Shown here: positions 8,776 through 17,328 of the stretch, one piece after another | Position numbering within the stretch: position 1 is the first letter of the stretch | Layout of the letters: each line of letters starts with the position of its first letter | Source: CAYUZU01 sp964448675 | GTDB taxonomy: Bacteria; Planctomycetota; Phycisphaerae; UBA1845; Fen-1342 | DNA: 64,000 nt | Assembly (NCBI GenBank): GCA_964448675.1 | Contig: CAYUZU010000006.1 | Coordinates: 181,214 to 245,213, forward strand | Reading direction: 5' to 3' | Program-made: the position numbers and the translations under genes | Notes under the pieces: model-generated | What the model was told of the DNA's origin: nothing | Database searches by the model: none | Seen by the model: only the letters and a program-made list of their open reading frames with translations

Positions 8776-8942
8776 CTGTGCCCCGTTGGCTCCTTTCGGG
8801 GTCGTTCGCTTGTGGGGCAGGGGCAGGGCCGTAGAATGTCCGAGGCACCGCGCCTTGCGCGTCGGGTAGCGACATCATCGGCCGGCCGGGCGCTTCCCGG
8901 GTCCCGCCGGCATCGGCTCCTCATTATACGAAGGGACATCAT

Positions 8943-10022
8943 ATGGTACTGTGGGTGTTACGGGGTCTGTTCGTGTTGTTGATGGCAGTGGTCTCGTTTC
9001 GCGCGATCGCGAGTGCGTCGGACCAACTGGCCAACAACAGTTACCTGTTCATGGTGGCGGCGACGTTTTTCGCGGTCGTGCTGGTTGTGGTGGACCTGCT
9101 GCTGACGCGGAAGTCGCTGGCGGCGCTGTCGGGGGCGTTCCTGGGGCTGCTGGTGGGGATGGTTTTCGCCTTTGCCCTGGGCCTGATTGTCGACATGATG
9201 GTGCAGGTCTTCTGGAAGATCGACAAGCCGGAGGACTACGCCGAGATTGCGCCACTGGTGGGTGCGGTGAAGCTGATGCTGGGGCTGGTCTGCTGCTACC
9301 TGACGATCAGCTTCATTCTGCAGACCAAGGACGATATCCGCTTCGTGGTGCCCTACGTCGAGTTCGCCAAGCAGTCGCGCGGGGCCCGGCCGCTGATTCT
9401 CGACACGTCGGTGATCATCGACGGGCGGATCGCGGACATCTGCGAAACGCGGATCATCGATTCGCCCCTGTTCATTCCCCGCTTTGTCCTGCAGGAACTG
9501 CAGACGATCGCCGACAGCGCCGACAAGCTCAAGCGCAACCGCGGCCGGCGCGGGCTCGATATGCTCAACAAGCTCCAGACCAACGACAAGGTCGAAATCC
9601 GCATCTCCGACACGCGGCTGCCCAGCGTCGACGAGGCCGGCGATGTCGACCAGAAGCTCGTGGCGCTCGGCAAGAAGCTCGACGGGCGGGTGGTCACCAA
9701 TGACTACAACCTCAACAAGATCGCGCAAATTCGCGGCGTGGACGTCATCAACATCAATGACCTGGCCAACGCGCTGAAGCCGGTTGTCATGCCCGGCGAG
9801 ACGCTCAACGTCCGGGTCATCAAGCCGGGCGAAGAGGCCGGCCAGGGCGTCGGCTACCTGGAGGACGGCACGATGGTGGTGGGGGAGAACACCCGCGATC
9901 GCATCAACGAGGAAGTCACGCTCGTCGTGACCAGCGTGCTGCAGACGTCCGCGGGCCGGATGATTTTCGGACGGCCTGAGGGCAGCGCCCCGCCGCCGCG
10001 ACGCTCGCGGTCGCGTTCCTGA
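8943..10022 (+). CDS. PIN-TRAM domain membrane protein (YacL-like)
   Basis: This encodes 359 residues. A clear AAGGGA ribosome site lies seven bases before the ATG. Four transmembrane helices occupy residues 1-130. A PIN nuclease domain follows (about 150-270) with acidic residues in LILDTSVIIDGR (Asp154, Asp160), in LQEL, and in VVTNDYNLNKIA. A TRAM RNA-binding domain (about 280-345) is next, then a short basic Arg/Ser tail. This is the domain order of B. subtilis YacL and relatives, which are thought to be membrane-tethered ribonucleases, though their targets are poorly known. It appears to be transcribed alone. The architecture assignment is firm and the substrate unknown. Confidence 0.9.
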   Translation: MVLWVLRGLFVLLMAVVSFRAIASASDQLANNSYLFMVAATFFAVVLVVVDLLLTRKSLAALSGAFLGLLVGMVFAFALGLIVDMMVQVFWKIDKPEDYAEIAPLVGAVKLMLGLVCCYLTISFILQTKDDIRFVVPYVEFAKQSRGARPLILDTSVIIDGRIADICETRIIDSPLFIPRFVLQELQTIADSADKLKRNRGRRGLDMLNKLQTNDKVEIRISDTRLPSVDEAGDVDQKLVALGKKLDGRVVTNDYNLNKIAQIRGVDVININDLANALKPVVMPGETLNVRVIKPGEEAGQGVGYLEDGTMVVGENTRDRINEEVTLVVTSVLQTSAGRMIFGRPEGSAPPPRRSRSRS

Positions 10023-10191
10023 GCCCGGGACGGTTTTCAGTAAACCAGGCCCGCCGATCGGTCGATTTCGGGACTAAAGGTCTCTCGTGGCGGGACTTGC
10101 GCGTTCGGGCCCCGCCAGTGCTGGCCGGTCAGACGGTCCGCCCTAGAATTCCCTCGGGCGAGCGACCGGGAAACACGCGACAGGGTGCCTG

Positions 10192-10725
10192 ATGCGTTCT
10201 CTGATTCACCCATCCCATCCGTTGCGGGAGCTGTTCGCCGGTCTCGTCGAGCAGGTGTTTCAGATCGAGGTGGGGATTTGCGCGCCGCGGGTGACCGACT
10301 ACCTCGGCGAGTTGCTGGCCGAATTCGTCCACGTCGATCAGATCTACCGGCTGCGCACGGTCAACGACGAGATCATCCGCGAGATTTCGCGGATGGAGGC
10401 CGAGGCCGACCTGGGGCCGGATGTTCCCGAGACGCGCCGGCGACGCGTGATCAACCAGTATATTGGCGATTTCACGCTCTTCTGGACGGGGGTGTACCCG
10501 GAGAACCTGCGGCCGCGGCGACAGGGCGGCATTGACCGGATGCACAGCTACCTCGTGCAGGGCAAGCGGTCGTACGGGATCGCCAGCGAGCTCACCCGCC
10601 AGGATGAACTGCCGCCGGCGGACGTGCTGCAACAGCTCAGCGAGCAGTTCGAGGCGTGTGTGCATGGCCTGCACCTGGTGCGGGAGGAGTGGGAGCGGCT
10701 GGCGACGGGGTCGGGGGACAACTGA
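10192..10725 (+). CDS. Hypothetical soluble protein
   Basis: This encodes 177 residues. No signal peptide or membrane helix is visible. The sequence is mostly predicted helix with charged faces (LRELFAGLVEQVFQIEVG, DYLGELLAEFVHVDQIYRL) and a conserved-looking YIGDFTLFWTGVYPENLR in the middle. No catalytic motif is recognised. It sits between the PIN-TRAM gene (169-base gap) and mraZ (about 200-base gap), in the same direction as both. It may be independent or may be the last gene before the division cluster promoter. I cannot assign a function. Confidence 0.65.
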   Translation: MRSLIHPSHPLRELFAGLVEQVFQIEVGICAPRVTDYLGELLAEFVHVDQIYRLRTVNDEIIREISRMEAEADLGPDVPETRRRRVINQYIGDFTLFWTGVYPENLRPRRQGGIDRMHSYLVQGKRSYGIASELTRQDELPPADVLQQLSEQFEACVHGLHLVREEWERLATGSGDN

Positions 10726-10780
10726 GCTTTCCTGATCAATAACGCGGTGGGGTGGGGCAGATTCCCCGGTGGGTTGCGAG

Positions 10781-10802
10781 TTGTCCACAGGCTGTGAACA
10801 GC
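10781..10802. promoter_or_regulatory. DnaA-box-like inverted repeat upstream of mraZ
   Basis: The half-site TTGTCCACA is followed three bases later by TGTGAACAG, forming an inverted repeat. The first half differs from the DnaA consensus TTATCCACA at one position. It lies about 45 bases upstream of the predicted -35 of the dcw promoter. A role in linking replication initiation to division-gene expression is only an inference. Confidence 0.35.
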
Positions 10803-10847
10803 TTTTGCGCAGGCTGTGCCCAATCCCGACATTCCGAGAAAAACCGG

Positions 10848-10876
10848 TTGCATCGCGTGTCAGCCGGTGGTAGACT
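10848..10876 (+). promoter_or_regulatory. Predicted promoter of the dcw cluster
   Basis: A -35-like TTGCAT (10848-10853) and a -10-like TAGACT (10871-10876) are separated by exactly 17 bases, about 50 bases before mraZ. Upstream lie two abutting TGGGG pentamers and a TGGGT, reminiscent of MraZ targets, but not in the canonical 10-bp periodic spacing. Confidence 0.45.
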
Positions 10877-10931
10877 TTCCCTATCTGGAGTGGTCCAGTG
10901 GTGAAGAGTGGAAGCTCAAATCGGCGGTCCC

Positions 10932-11429
10932 ATGTTCCTGGCGGGAACCTACGAGTTATCGATCGACGCCAAGAATCGCGTCTCGATCCCTTTTGCCATC
11001 CGCCGAAAGCTCAGCGAGGAACGCGACGGGCATTCGTTCTACGTGGTGCCCGGGCGACGACGCGGCACACTGTCGCTATATGCGGAGAAGTACTACGAGC
11101 GGCTGCGGGGCGACCTGCCGCCGGACGACAGCCTCTCCGACGAAGCGTATGCGTACCGGCAGTTCGAGTATTCGCAGAGCGCGCTGCTGGACCCGGACAG
11201 TCAGGGTCGGGTGCTGCTTCCGGAGCGGTTACTGAAGCGTGCGGGATTGGGCAAGGAAGTGGTGTTGATCGCGGTTCGGGATCATCTCGAGCTGTGGAAG
11301 CGCGAGGACTTCGAGGCGTTCGAGCAGGGCATGTGGCCCGAGTATCCGGAGCAGCGGAGTCGCGCGGTGGATGAGATGAAGCAACTCTCCGCTGCTCGCG
11401 ACGCGGAGACGACCACCCCGGGCGCGTAA
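10932..11429 (+). CDS. mraZ: Transcriptional regulator MraZ
   Basis: This encodes 165 residues. Two SpoVT/AbrB-like halves are visible: MFLAGTYELSIDAKNRVSIP at the N-terminus and a second copy with LLDPDSQGRVLLPERL from about residue 80. MraZ binds repeats in its own promoter and controls the division and cell-wall cluster it heads, and it has also been linked to RsmH activity. The start at 10932 gives the usual MF-x-G beginning; a GTG at 10908 would add eight residues and cannot be excluded because neither has a strong ribosome site. The C-terminus is about 20 residues longer than in E. coli. It is the first gene of the dcw cluster and is separated from rsmH by an unusually long structured gap. 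Confidence 0.93.
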   Translation: MFLAGTYELSIDAKNRVSIPFAIRRKLSEERDGHSFYVVPGRRRGTLSLYAEKYYERLRGDLPPDDSLSDEAYAYRQFEYSQSALLDPDSQGRVLLPERLLKRAGLGKEVVLIAVRDHLELWKREDFEAFEQGMWPEYPEQRSRAVDEMKQLSAARDAETTTPGA

Positions 11430-11784
11430 GCGCCGGGTGCAACGATACGGGAACTGTTGGGTTGGTTCGCGAGGGTGAGCTGCGGCGAGCGGCGCCACGA
11501 GCGTCGTCGCCGCAGCCCACGGTCACGGGAGTGCCGGTGAGCCTCGTGGTGGGTATCGAGGCTTGCCTTCGCAAGGATGCGAGGGCGCTTCCGCGGGCAG
11601 CAGCGCAGGGCTGCCCGGAAACGGGCCGTCCGCCGGCCAGGGAGGGCCAGCGGCGGCCGACTTTGATCCTGCGTCGCGGCCGTTTGGGGGTGGCTGCGCC
11701 CGACGTTGCGGCGCGTCGCGTCGGGACTGGTCGTCTTTGCCTCGCGGCGCGAGCTGTGTCGGACAGCGTCAGCGAAAGGGCGTC
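11430..11784 (+). other. Structured 355-nt gap between mraZ and rsmH (candidate RNA element)
   Basis: No convincing gene is present here although cluster neighbours are normally a few bases apart. Several stable hairpins can be drawn: a perfect 10-bp stem (11479-11488 with 11507-11516), a perfect 8-bp stem (11594-11601 with 11610-11617), and a long GC stem with a bulge (11630-11656). A further hairpin spans the mraZ stop codon (about 11417-11436). The region is open in frame with rsmH from 11563, but its translation has low-complexity Gly/Ser/Ala character. It could be an internal regulatory leader, a processed small RNA, or inert sequence. It lacks the conserved cores of RNase P, SRP and tmRNA genes. 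Confidence 0.45.
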
Positions 11785-12696
11785 GTGAGTGAGTTGCAAG
11801 GCGAGCATCAGCCGGTCCTCGTAGAGCCCGTGGTGCGGTTGCTCGACCCGCAGCCCGGCCAGGTGATCCTGGACGGGACGGTTGGGCTGGGTGGACACGC
11901 CGTCGCACTTCTACCACGTATTTCGCCCGGCGGCCGGTACATCGGGCTCGACCTGGACGAGGCCATGCTGCAGCAGGCGCGGTCGCGGCTGGCGGGTCTC
12001 GCGCCGGCGAAGGTCGAACTGGTGCGCGCGAACTACGCGGATACTCCGCACGTCCTGCAGGAGCTCGGTCAGGAAGGCGTCGACCACATGTTCCTCGACC
12101 TCGGTGTCAATTCGGCGCAACTGGCGGACCCGCTGCGGGGGTTTTCGTTCGACCGCGAGGGCCCGCTCGACATGCGCTTCGACCAGGCGCAGCGCGAGAC
12201 GGCGGCGGATCTGCTCAACAGTCTGCCCGAGGCCGATCTGGCCGACCTGTTCTATTACAACGCACAAGAGGGCGCGAGCCGCAAGGTCGCCAAGCGCATC
12301 TGCCAGGCGCGACATGCGGGACGCATCACCACCACGCAGGCGCTGGCGCGAGTCATTCAATCGGTGGCGGCGTCCGGCGAGATGCGCGCCGGCAAGGTGC
12401 ACCCGGCGACGCGCGTGTTTCAGGCACTGCGGATCGCGGTGAATCGTGAACTGAGCAATCTCGAGACCTTCCTGGAGCACGTGCTGAATTACCTGCGGCC
12501 GGACGGGCGGCTGGCCGTGATCAGTTTTCACAGTCTCGAGGACGGCATCGTCAAGGACTTCGTCCGCAAGGCGAAGGCCGCCGGCCAGGTGGAGGACCTG
12601 ACCAAGCGGCCGATCATCGCCGACAAGCGTGAGCGAGCGACAAACCCGCGCAGCCGCAGTGCCAAGCTGCGCGTGGCCCGACGGATCGGAGCGTAG
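11785..12696 (+). CDS. rsmH: 16S rRNA (cytosine1402-N4)-methyltransferase RsmH
   Basis: This encodes 303 residues, normal for the family. It methylates N4 of C1402 in the 16S rRNA decoding centre using SAM. It begins HQPVLVEPVVRLLDP and carries the SAM loop DGTVGLGGHA, LGLDLDE-like IGLDLDEAM, FLDLGVNSAQL, GFSFDREGPLDMRFD, the helical insert and the terminal VISFHSLEDGIVKDF; all are RsmH hallmarks. The start is the GTG at 11785, preceded by GAAAGGG; longer in-frame extensions run into the structured gap and look non-coding. It is 19 bases from the lysM gene. Confidence 0.96.
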   Translation: MSELQGEHQPVLVEPVVRLLDPQPGQVILDGTVGLGGHAVALLPRISPGGRYIGLDLDEAMLQQARSRLAGLAPAKVELVRANYADTPHVLQELGQEGVDHMFLDLGVNSAQLADPLRGFSFDREGPLDMRFDQAQRETAADLLNSLPEADLADLFYYNAQEGASRKVAKRICQARHAGRITTTQALARVIQSVAASGEMRAGKVHPATRVFQALRIAVNRELSNLETFLEHVLNYLRPDGRLAVISFHSLEDGIVKDFVRKAKAAGQVEDLTKRPIIADKRERATNPRSRSAKLRVARRIGA

Positions 12697-12715
12697 TGCG
12701 AGCAAGGAGGCGCTC

Positions 12716-13627
12716 ATGGCTCTCAACATCAAGGCGGCAATGTTGGTATGTGCGGCCTGCATCGGCGGCAGCGCGTGGATGATCCACGAGATGGATGTCC
12801 AGGAGAACGCGCGGCCCTCGCCGCTGGTGGCGGCCGGCGTGCCGGTCGACGTGGCGCTGGGTCGGCCGGCGGACGAGTGGTCGCGGCCGTTGCCGGCGGG
12901 TGTCTCGCGGTCGGCGCTGGCGGCGCGCTTTGCGGCGCCCAATCCCATCGACGCGCAGGCGGCCCGCAACCGCCAGGCCGAAAAGGCCCTCGCCGTGGCC
13001 GAGCCGGAGCCCGAGCCACAGAGCCCGATCAACCTGCCGCCGCTGGCCCAGCCGACCAACGCGGCCGATGAGGTGCGGCTGGTCGCGATGGTGGCCCCGG
13101 AGGTACCGGCGGGTGACGCGGCGTCCGACCCGCGCACCCGGCCCGTGGACGCGGCGGCGGATGACGTGGTGGCGGTCGAGGATGCGGTCGCGGCGGCGGG
13201 CGATGCCGAGCTCGTAATGAAGGACTACCGTGTCGCGCGCGGCGACAACCTGACGCTGATCGCGCGGCGGCAGTGTGGCTCGAACGACCCGCGCATGATC
13301 GAGGTCATCATGGACCTCAATCCGCAGGTGCGCGAGCGTGACGGGCAAATCCTTGCGGGCGAGACGCTCAGGATCCCCGGGCGCGACGCGGCCCAGGAGT
13401 TGCTCGCACGGGCAGCCGAGGAAGAGAACGGCCCGGCCTACGCGTCGGCGGTGCGCTGGTACACCGTCAAACGTAACGACTCGCTGGTGCAGATCGCGCG
13501 GCGGCACCTGCACGACGGCACGCGCTGGCGCGAGATCGCCGAGCTGAACGACTCGATCAAGCCGAACAAGATCTACCCCGGGATGCGGCTGCGGCTGCCG
13601 CCGGCGGTCAGTGTTTCACGGAGCTAG
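12716..13627 (+). CDS. Membrane-anchored protein with two LysM domains
   Basis: This encodes 303 residues. The start is set by AAGGAGG six bases before the ATG at 12716. A single hydrophobic segment at about residues 4-20 acts as anchor or signal. A 145-residue Pro/Ala/Glu-rich linker leads to two LysM modules, at about 168-220 (YRVARGDNLTLIARR) and 246-298 (YTVKRNDSLVQIARR). LysM binds N-acetylglucosamine-containing glycans, so the protein should attach to peptidoglycan. It lies between rsmH and an ftsL-like gene, a place normally without such a gene, which suggests a structural role at the division site; this is inference from position. No catalytic domain is present. Confidence 0.85.
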   Translation: MALNIKAAMLVCAACIGGSAWMIHEMDVQENARPSPLVAAGVPVDVALGRPADEWSRPLPAGVSRSALAARFAAPNPIDAQAARNRQAEKALAVAEPEPEPQSPINLPPLAQPTNAADEVRLVAMVAPEVPAGDAASDPRTRPVDAAADDVVAVEDAVAAAGDAELVMKDYRVARGDNLTLIARRQCGSNDPRMIEVIMDLNPQVRERDGQILAGETLRIPGRDAAQELLARAAEEENGPAYASAVRWYTVKRNDSLVQIARRHLHDGTRWREIAELNDSIKPNKIYPGMRLRLPPAVSVSRS

Positions 13628-13678
13628 CTGCTTCCGGGCAAGAGCCGCGGGAGCGCGACGGCGCTGGATGAAGGCACG

Positions 13679-13951
13679 ATGACGCTACTGCGGACGATTT
13701 CGGTGCTGGCGGGGGCGCTGGTGGTCATGCTGGCGGTGGTGATCCTGCGGGCCGAGACGACACGGCTGCATTACGAGATTTCGCGGCGGGAGGCCCGGGT
13801 TCAGCGCTGCCGCCAGCAACTGCGCGAGGCCGAGCTTGAGCTGGCCCGGCTGCGCAACCCGATGATGATCCGGGCCCGTGTGCGTGCGCTGGTGGCCGAA
13901 TACCTGGACGAGGCGGCCCCGCCTGCAGCGGATGCATCGTCCCGGCGCTGA
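13679..13951 (+). CDS. ftsL: FtsL-like bitopic division protein
   Basis: This encodes 90 residues. One transmembrane helix (about residues 5-23) is followed by a coiled-coil-like region rich in Arg, Glu and Leu (about 28-62). This is the size and layout of FtsL, the small protein that links the FtsQ-FtsB complex to FtsI and FtsW. FtsL proteins share little sequence, so the call rests on length, topology and location directly before ftsI. A GAAGG ribosome site is present. Fifteen bases separate it from ftsI. Confidence 0.75.
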   Translation: MTLLRTISVLAGALVVMLAVVILRAETTRLHYEISRREARVQRCRQQLREAELELARLRNPMMIRARVRALVAEYLDEAAPPAADASSRR

Positions 13952-13966
13952 GAACGAGGAGGCGTG

Positions 13967-15778
13967 ATGCGCACCGGCAGTGTTCTGATCGTGCTGATGG
14001 TGCTGCTGCTGACCGGCGGTGCGGCGCGGCTGGCCCTGGTCGAGTTCTCGCAGGGCGATGTGCTCCGGGCGCGGGCCGAGCGGCAGGAGACGTCCCAGCG
14101 CACCATCCCGGCGTTGCGCGGAGAGATCCTCGATACCCGCGGGCGGGTGCTCGCGGGCACGGCCCATCGGCCGAGCGTGTACGCCGACCCGGCGGAGATT
14201 GCCGATCCCGGCTTCGCGGCCTACAGCGTGGCGCCGGTACTGGGGCTGGATCCGGCGGAGCTGGCGTGGCTGCTGCAGAACCCGCCGGCAGGGCAGCCGC
14301 GATTCGTCTGGCTCGAGCGAGGCATCTCGGACGATGAGCTGGAGGCGCTGCGCGGTTTGCTGCGGGCGCGCGGGCTGACGGGGTTCGGGATTCGTTATGA
14401 GCCGGCGCGGGTGTATCCGCAGGGTTGCATCGCGCCGCACGTGCTGGGGTTTGTCGGCATGGACATCGCCGAGACGCCGGACGGCGTGCGCTACGAGGAC
14501 CTGCGCGGGCTCGAGGGGTTGGAGGCGATGTTCGACGAGCGGCTGCGCGGCACGCCGGGGCGGCGCTGTGCGACGGTGGACGTGTCGCGGCGGCGGGTGC
14601 GATCGCAGACGACGCGCTATCTGCCGGCGCGCAATGGGCAGACGCTGGTCTTGACGATTGACGCCTTCTTGCAGGGGTTGGTGCAGGAGAAGCTCGGCGC
14701 GGCGCTGGCCGAGCACAAGGGGGAGTGGGGTACCGCGGTCGTGATGGATCCGCATTCGGGCGAGGTGCTGGCGATGGCGACGATGCCGGACTTCGACCCG
14801 GCGACGCCGCTGCCGGGCGAGGACGGGCCGGCGGTGCCGCCCGAAGAGCTGAAGGAGCGCTGGCGCAACCGAGCGGTGACCGACGCCTACGAGCCGGGGA
14901 GTATCTTCAAGCCGTTCGTGGCCGCGTGCGCAATCGATGACGGCATCGTGCGGCTCGACGACACGCTGAAGATCAACGGGCCGACGCACAGTTTCGGCGG
15001 ACGGGTGATCCACGACACCCATGCGTACGGCAAGCTGGCGGTGCACGAGATCATCAGCAAGTCGAGCAACATCGGCATGGGGCTGATCGGCGCGCGCTGC
15101 GGTATGGAGCGGCTCAACGAGTACGTGCGATCGTTCGGCTTCGGCCAACTGACTGGTATTCGGCTGCCGGGCGAGCAGGCCGGCCTGCTGATGCCGCTGG
15201 ATGACTGGAACCCGGGGTATTCGCCCCAGTCGATCCCGATCGGGCAGGAAATCGCCGCGACGCCGATTCAGGTCGTGACCGCGTTCAGCGCCTTTTGCAA
15301 TGACGGGCTGCTGCTGCGGCCGCGGATCGTGCGGGGGGTGATCGGTCCGGACGGCGAGACGGCGGCGGACTATTCGGAGCCGGTCGTGGTGCGGCGCGTG
15401 TTGTCGGCCGAAACGGTCGCGGCGTTTCGGGACGCGGCCCTGGTGGAAGTCGTGCAGGCGGGGACGGGCAAGAAGGCCCAGCTGGCGGATTATCAGGTTT
15501 TCGGCAAGACCGGAACGGCCCAGATCGCCCGTCTGGGGGGCGGCGGGTACGTGCCGGGGGCGTATGTGGCGTCGTTCGTTGGTGGTGCGCCCGCAGCGGA
15601 TCCGCGGATCGCGGTGCTGGTTTCGATTTACAAGCCGCGTGGAAAGTCGTATTACGGGGGTACAGTGGCGGCGCCGGTGGTGCGGGAGATCATCGCCGAG
15701 ACGCTGGCCTACATGCAGGTGTCGCCGCGGCCGGTCGACGCAGCGGAGGCGTTGGCCCTGGGCGGGCGGTGGCCGTGA
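13967..15778 (+). CDS. ftsI: Peptidoglycan transpeptidase FtsI (class B PBP)
   Basis: This encodes 603 residues. It cross-links septal peptidoglycan by the DD-transpeptidase reaction and is the target of beta-lactams. After an N-terminal membrane helix comes the pedestal domain (LRGEILDTRGRVLA), then the transpeptidase with all three motifs: SxxK at Ser312-Lys315 (EPGSIFKPF), SxN at Ser366-Asn368 (SKSSNIG) and KTG at Lys514-Gly516 (FGKTGTAQ). No PASTA domains are present, unlike the sporulation SpoVD type. The ATG at 13967 has GAGGAGG at the right distance; a GTG three bases earlier is too close to it. It lies in the classical position between ftsL and murE. This is notable because many planctomycetes are reported to lack FtsI. 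Confidence 0.95.
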   Translation: MRTGSVLIVLMVLLLTGGAARLALVEFSQGDVLRARAERQETSQRTIPALRGEILDTRGRVLAGTAHRPSVYADPAEIADPGFAAYSVAPVLGLDPAELAWLLQNPPAGQPRFVWLERGISDDELEALRGLLRARGLTGFGIRYEPARVYPQGCIAPHVLGFVGMDIAETPDGVRYEDLRGLEGLEAMFDERLRGTPGRRCATVDVSRRRVRSQTTRYLPARNGQTLVLTIDAFLQGLVQEKLGAALAEHKGEWGTAVVMDPHSGEVLAMATMPDFDPATPLPGEDGPAVPPEELKERWRNRAVTDAYEPGSIFKPFVAACAIDDGIVRLDDTLKINGPTHSFGGRVIHDTHAYGKLAVHEIISKSSNIGMGLIGARCGMERLNEYVRSFGFGQLTGIRLPGEQAGLLMPLDDWNPGYSPQSIPIGQEIAATPIQVVTAFSAFCNDGLLLRPRIVRGVIGPDGETAADYSEPVVVRRVLSAETVAAFRDAALVEVVQAGTGKKAQLADYQVFGKTGTAQIARLGGGGYVPGAYVASFVGGAPAADPRIAVLVSIYKPRGKSYYGGTVAAPVVREIIAETLAYMQVSPRPVDAAEALALGGRWP

Positions 15779-15810
15779 GCGGTGTGACGATGGAGCGCGG
15801 CAGGAAGGTC

Positions 15811-17325
15811 ATGACGACGGACCGCTCGGTGACGCGGAAGATGGCGGCCCTGCTTCGCGATCTTGCGCCGTCGGGCACGCTCGACAAGCTCGGCAAGGCG
15901 ACCACGACGGGGGTCTTCGATGATTCGCGCGCGGTGATTCCCGGCAGCATCTTCGTCGCGGTGGGCGGGACGCAAGTCGACGGGCGACGGTTCATTCCTG
16001 ATGCGCTGGAGCGCGGGGCGGCGGTGATCGTGGGTGAGGACTTGCCGCCGACGGATCAGGCCGTCGCGGTGAACGTGCCTGACGCACGGCTGGCGCTGAC
16101 GACGCTGGCGTTGCGGTGGTATGACCTGGCCGCGGATGGCTGCGCGGGCATGAAGCTCATCGGCATCACCGGCACCAACGGCAAGACCACGACCGCGTTC
16201 ATGGTGCGGGCGATCCTGCGGGCCGCGGGGCTGCCCAGCGGACTGCTCAGCACGGTGCACTATGACCTGTGCGGGCGCAAGAAAGCGGCGCACATGACCA
16301 CGCCCGGGCCGCTGCAACTGGCGGCGCACCTGCGGCATTGTGCGGACGCCGGGGCAGCGGCGGTCGTGCTGGAGGTGTCGAGCCACGCGCTCGATCAGAA
16401 GCGGACCGACGGGCTGCGCTTCGCAGCGGCGGCCTTCACGAATCTCAGCGGCGATCACATCGATTACCACCAGACGTTCGACGCGTATCGCGACGCCAAG
16501 GCGCGGTTGTTCAGCGGCCTGCGGCCGGAGGCGACGGCGGTGATCAACCGCGACGATCCGCACCACCAGGAAATGCTGCGCGACTGCCGAGCGCAGGTCA
16601 TGTCTTACGCGCTTGACCAGGAGGCGGACCTGCGCGGGACGATCGCCGGCAGCACGAGCCGGGGGACGGCGTATCGCCTGCGGATCGGCGAGCGGGACGT
16701 TGTGCTGGAGAACGCGGTCGTCGGGCGGCACAACGTGTACAACGCGCTGGCGGCGGCGGGGTTGGCGCGGGCAATTGGCGTCGAGCTCGAGGCCATCGCC
16801 AGTGGGCTTGCGTCGCTCACGGACGTGCCCGGACGGCTGCAACGCGTGCCGTGCAGTCTGCCGGCGGACGTGTTCGTCGATTACGCGCATTCGGATGACG
16901 CGCTGCGCAACGCACTGGGCGTGCTGCGGCCGTTGACGAAGCGACGGTTGATCGTGGTGTTCGGCTGTGGCGGGGATCGGGATCGCAGCAAGCGACCGCG
17001 GATGGCCATGGCGGCGGCGGAGTTCGCCGACCTGATCATCGTCACCAGCGACAATCCGCGGCATGAGGATCCGCTAGCGATTATTGACGGGATTCTGGCG
17101 GGTTTTGACGCCGATGCGCGACGACGCGTCACCGTCGAGCCCGACCGGGCGCAGGCCATCACCGAGGCGCTGTCGGCCGCCGAAGAGGGCGACGTGGTAC
17201 TGCTCGCGGGCAAGGGTCACGAGACGTACCAGCTCATCGGCGAGCGGCGGATTCACTTCGATGACGTCGAGGTGGCGTTGCAGGCGGCGGCCGAGATTCG
17301 CCGCTTCTGGCCGGGAGACGCATAA
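15811..17325 (+). CDS. murE: UDP-MurNAc-tripeptide synthetase MurE (meso-DAP type)
   Basis: This encodes 504 residues. It adds the third amino acid to UDP-MurNAc-L-Ala-D-Glu in the cytoplasm with ATP. The P-loop is GTNGKTTT (Gly121 onward), the carbamylated Lys lies in YRDAKARLF, and the substrate motif DNPR at 414-417 predicts meso-diaminopimelate rather than lysine. VPGRLQRV and AGKGHETYQ are also typical. The start at 15811 is preceded by AGGAAGG; in-frame starts at 15769 and 15790 overlap or abut ftsI and have no ribosome site. It is three bases from murF. This is the best sequence evidence here that the organism has a DAP peptidoglycan. Confidence 0.96.
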   Translation: MTTDRSVTRKMAALLRDLAPSGTLDKLGKATTTGVFDDSRAVIPGSIFVAVGGTQVDGRRFIPDALERGAAVIVGEDLPPTDQAVAVNVPDARLALTTLALRWYDLAADGCAGMKLIGITGTNGKTTTAFMVRAILRAAGLPSGLLSTVHYDLCGRKKAAHMTTPGPLQLAAHLRHCADAGAAAVVLEVSSHALDQKRTDGLRFAAAAFTNLSGDHIDYHQTFDAYRDAKARLFSGLRPEATAVINRDDPHHQEMLRDCRAQVMSYALDQEADLRGTIAGSTSRGTAYRLRIGERDVVLENAVVGRHNVYNALAAAGLARAIGVELEAIASGLASLTDVPGRLQRVPCSLPADVFVDYAHSDDALRNALGVLRPLTKRRLIVVFGCGGDRDRSKRPRMAMAAAEFADLIIVTSDNPRHEDPLAIIDGILAGFDADARRRVTVEPDRAQAITEALSAAEEGDVVLLAGKGHETYQLIGERRIHFDDVEVALQAAAEIRRFWPGDA

Positions 17326-17328
17326 GTC

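Noticed and set aside
10748..10774. MraZ box candidates (TGGGG, TGGGG, TGGGT)
   Set aside because: Known MraZ sites are TGGGN repeats with 5-base spacers; here two abut and the third is 12 bases away, so I do not call an operator.
11430..11784. RNase P, SRP or tmRNA gene in the mraZ-rsmH gap
   Set aside because: None of the conserved core motifs of these RNAs is visible.
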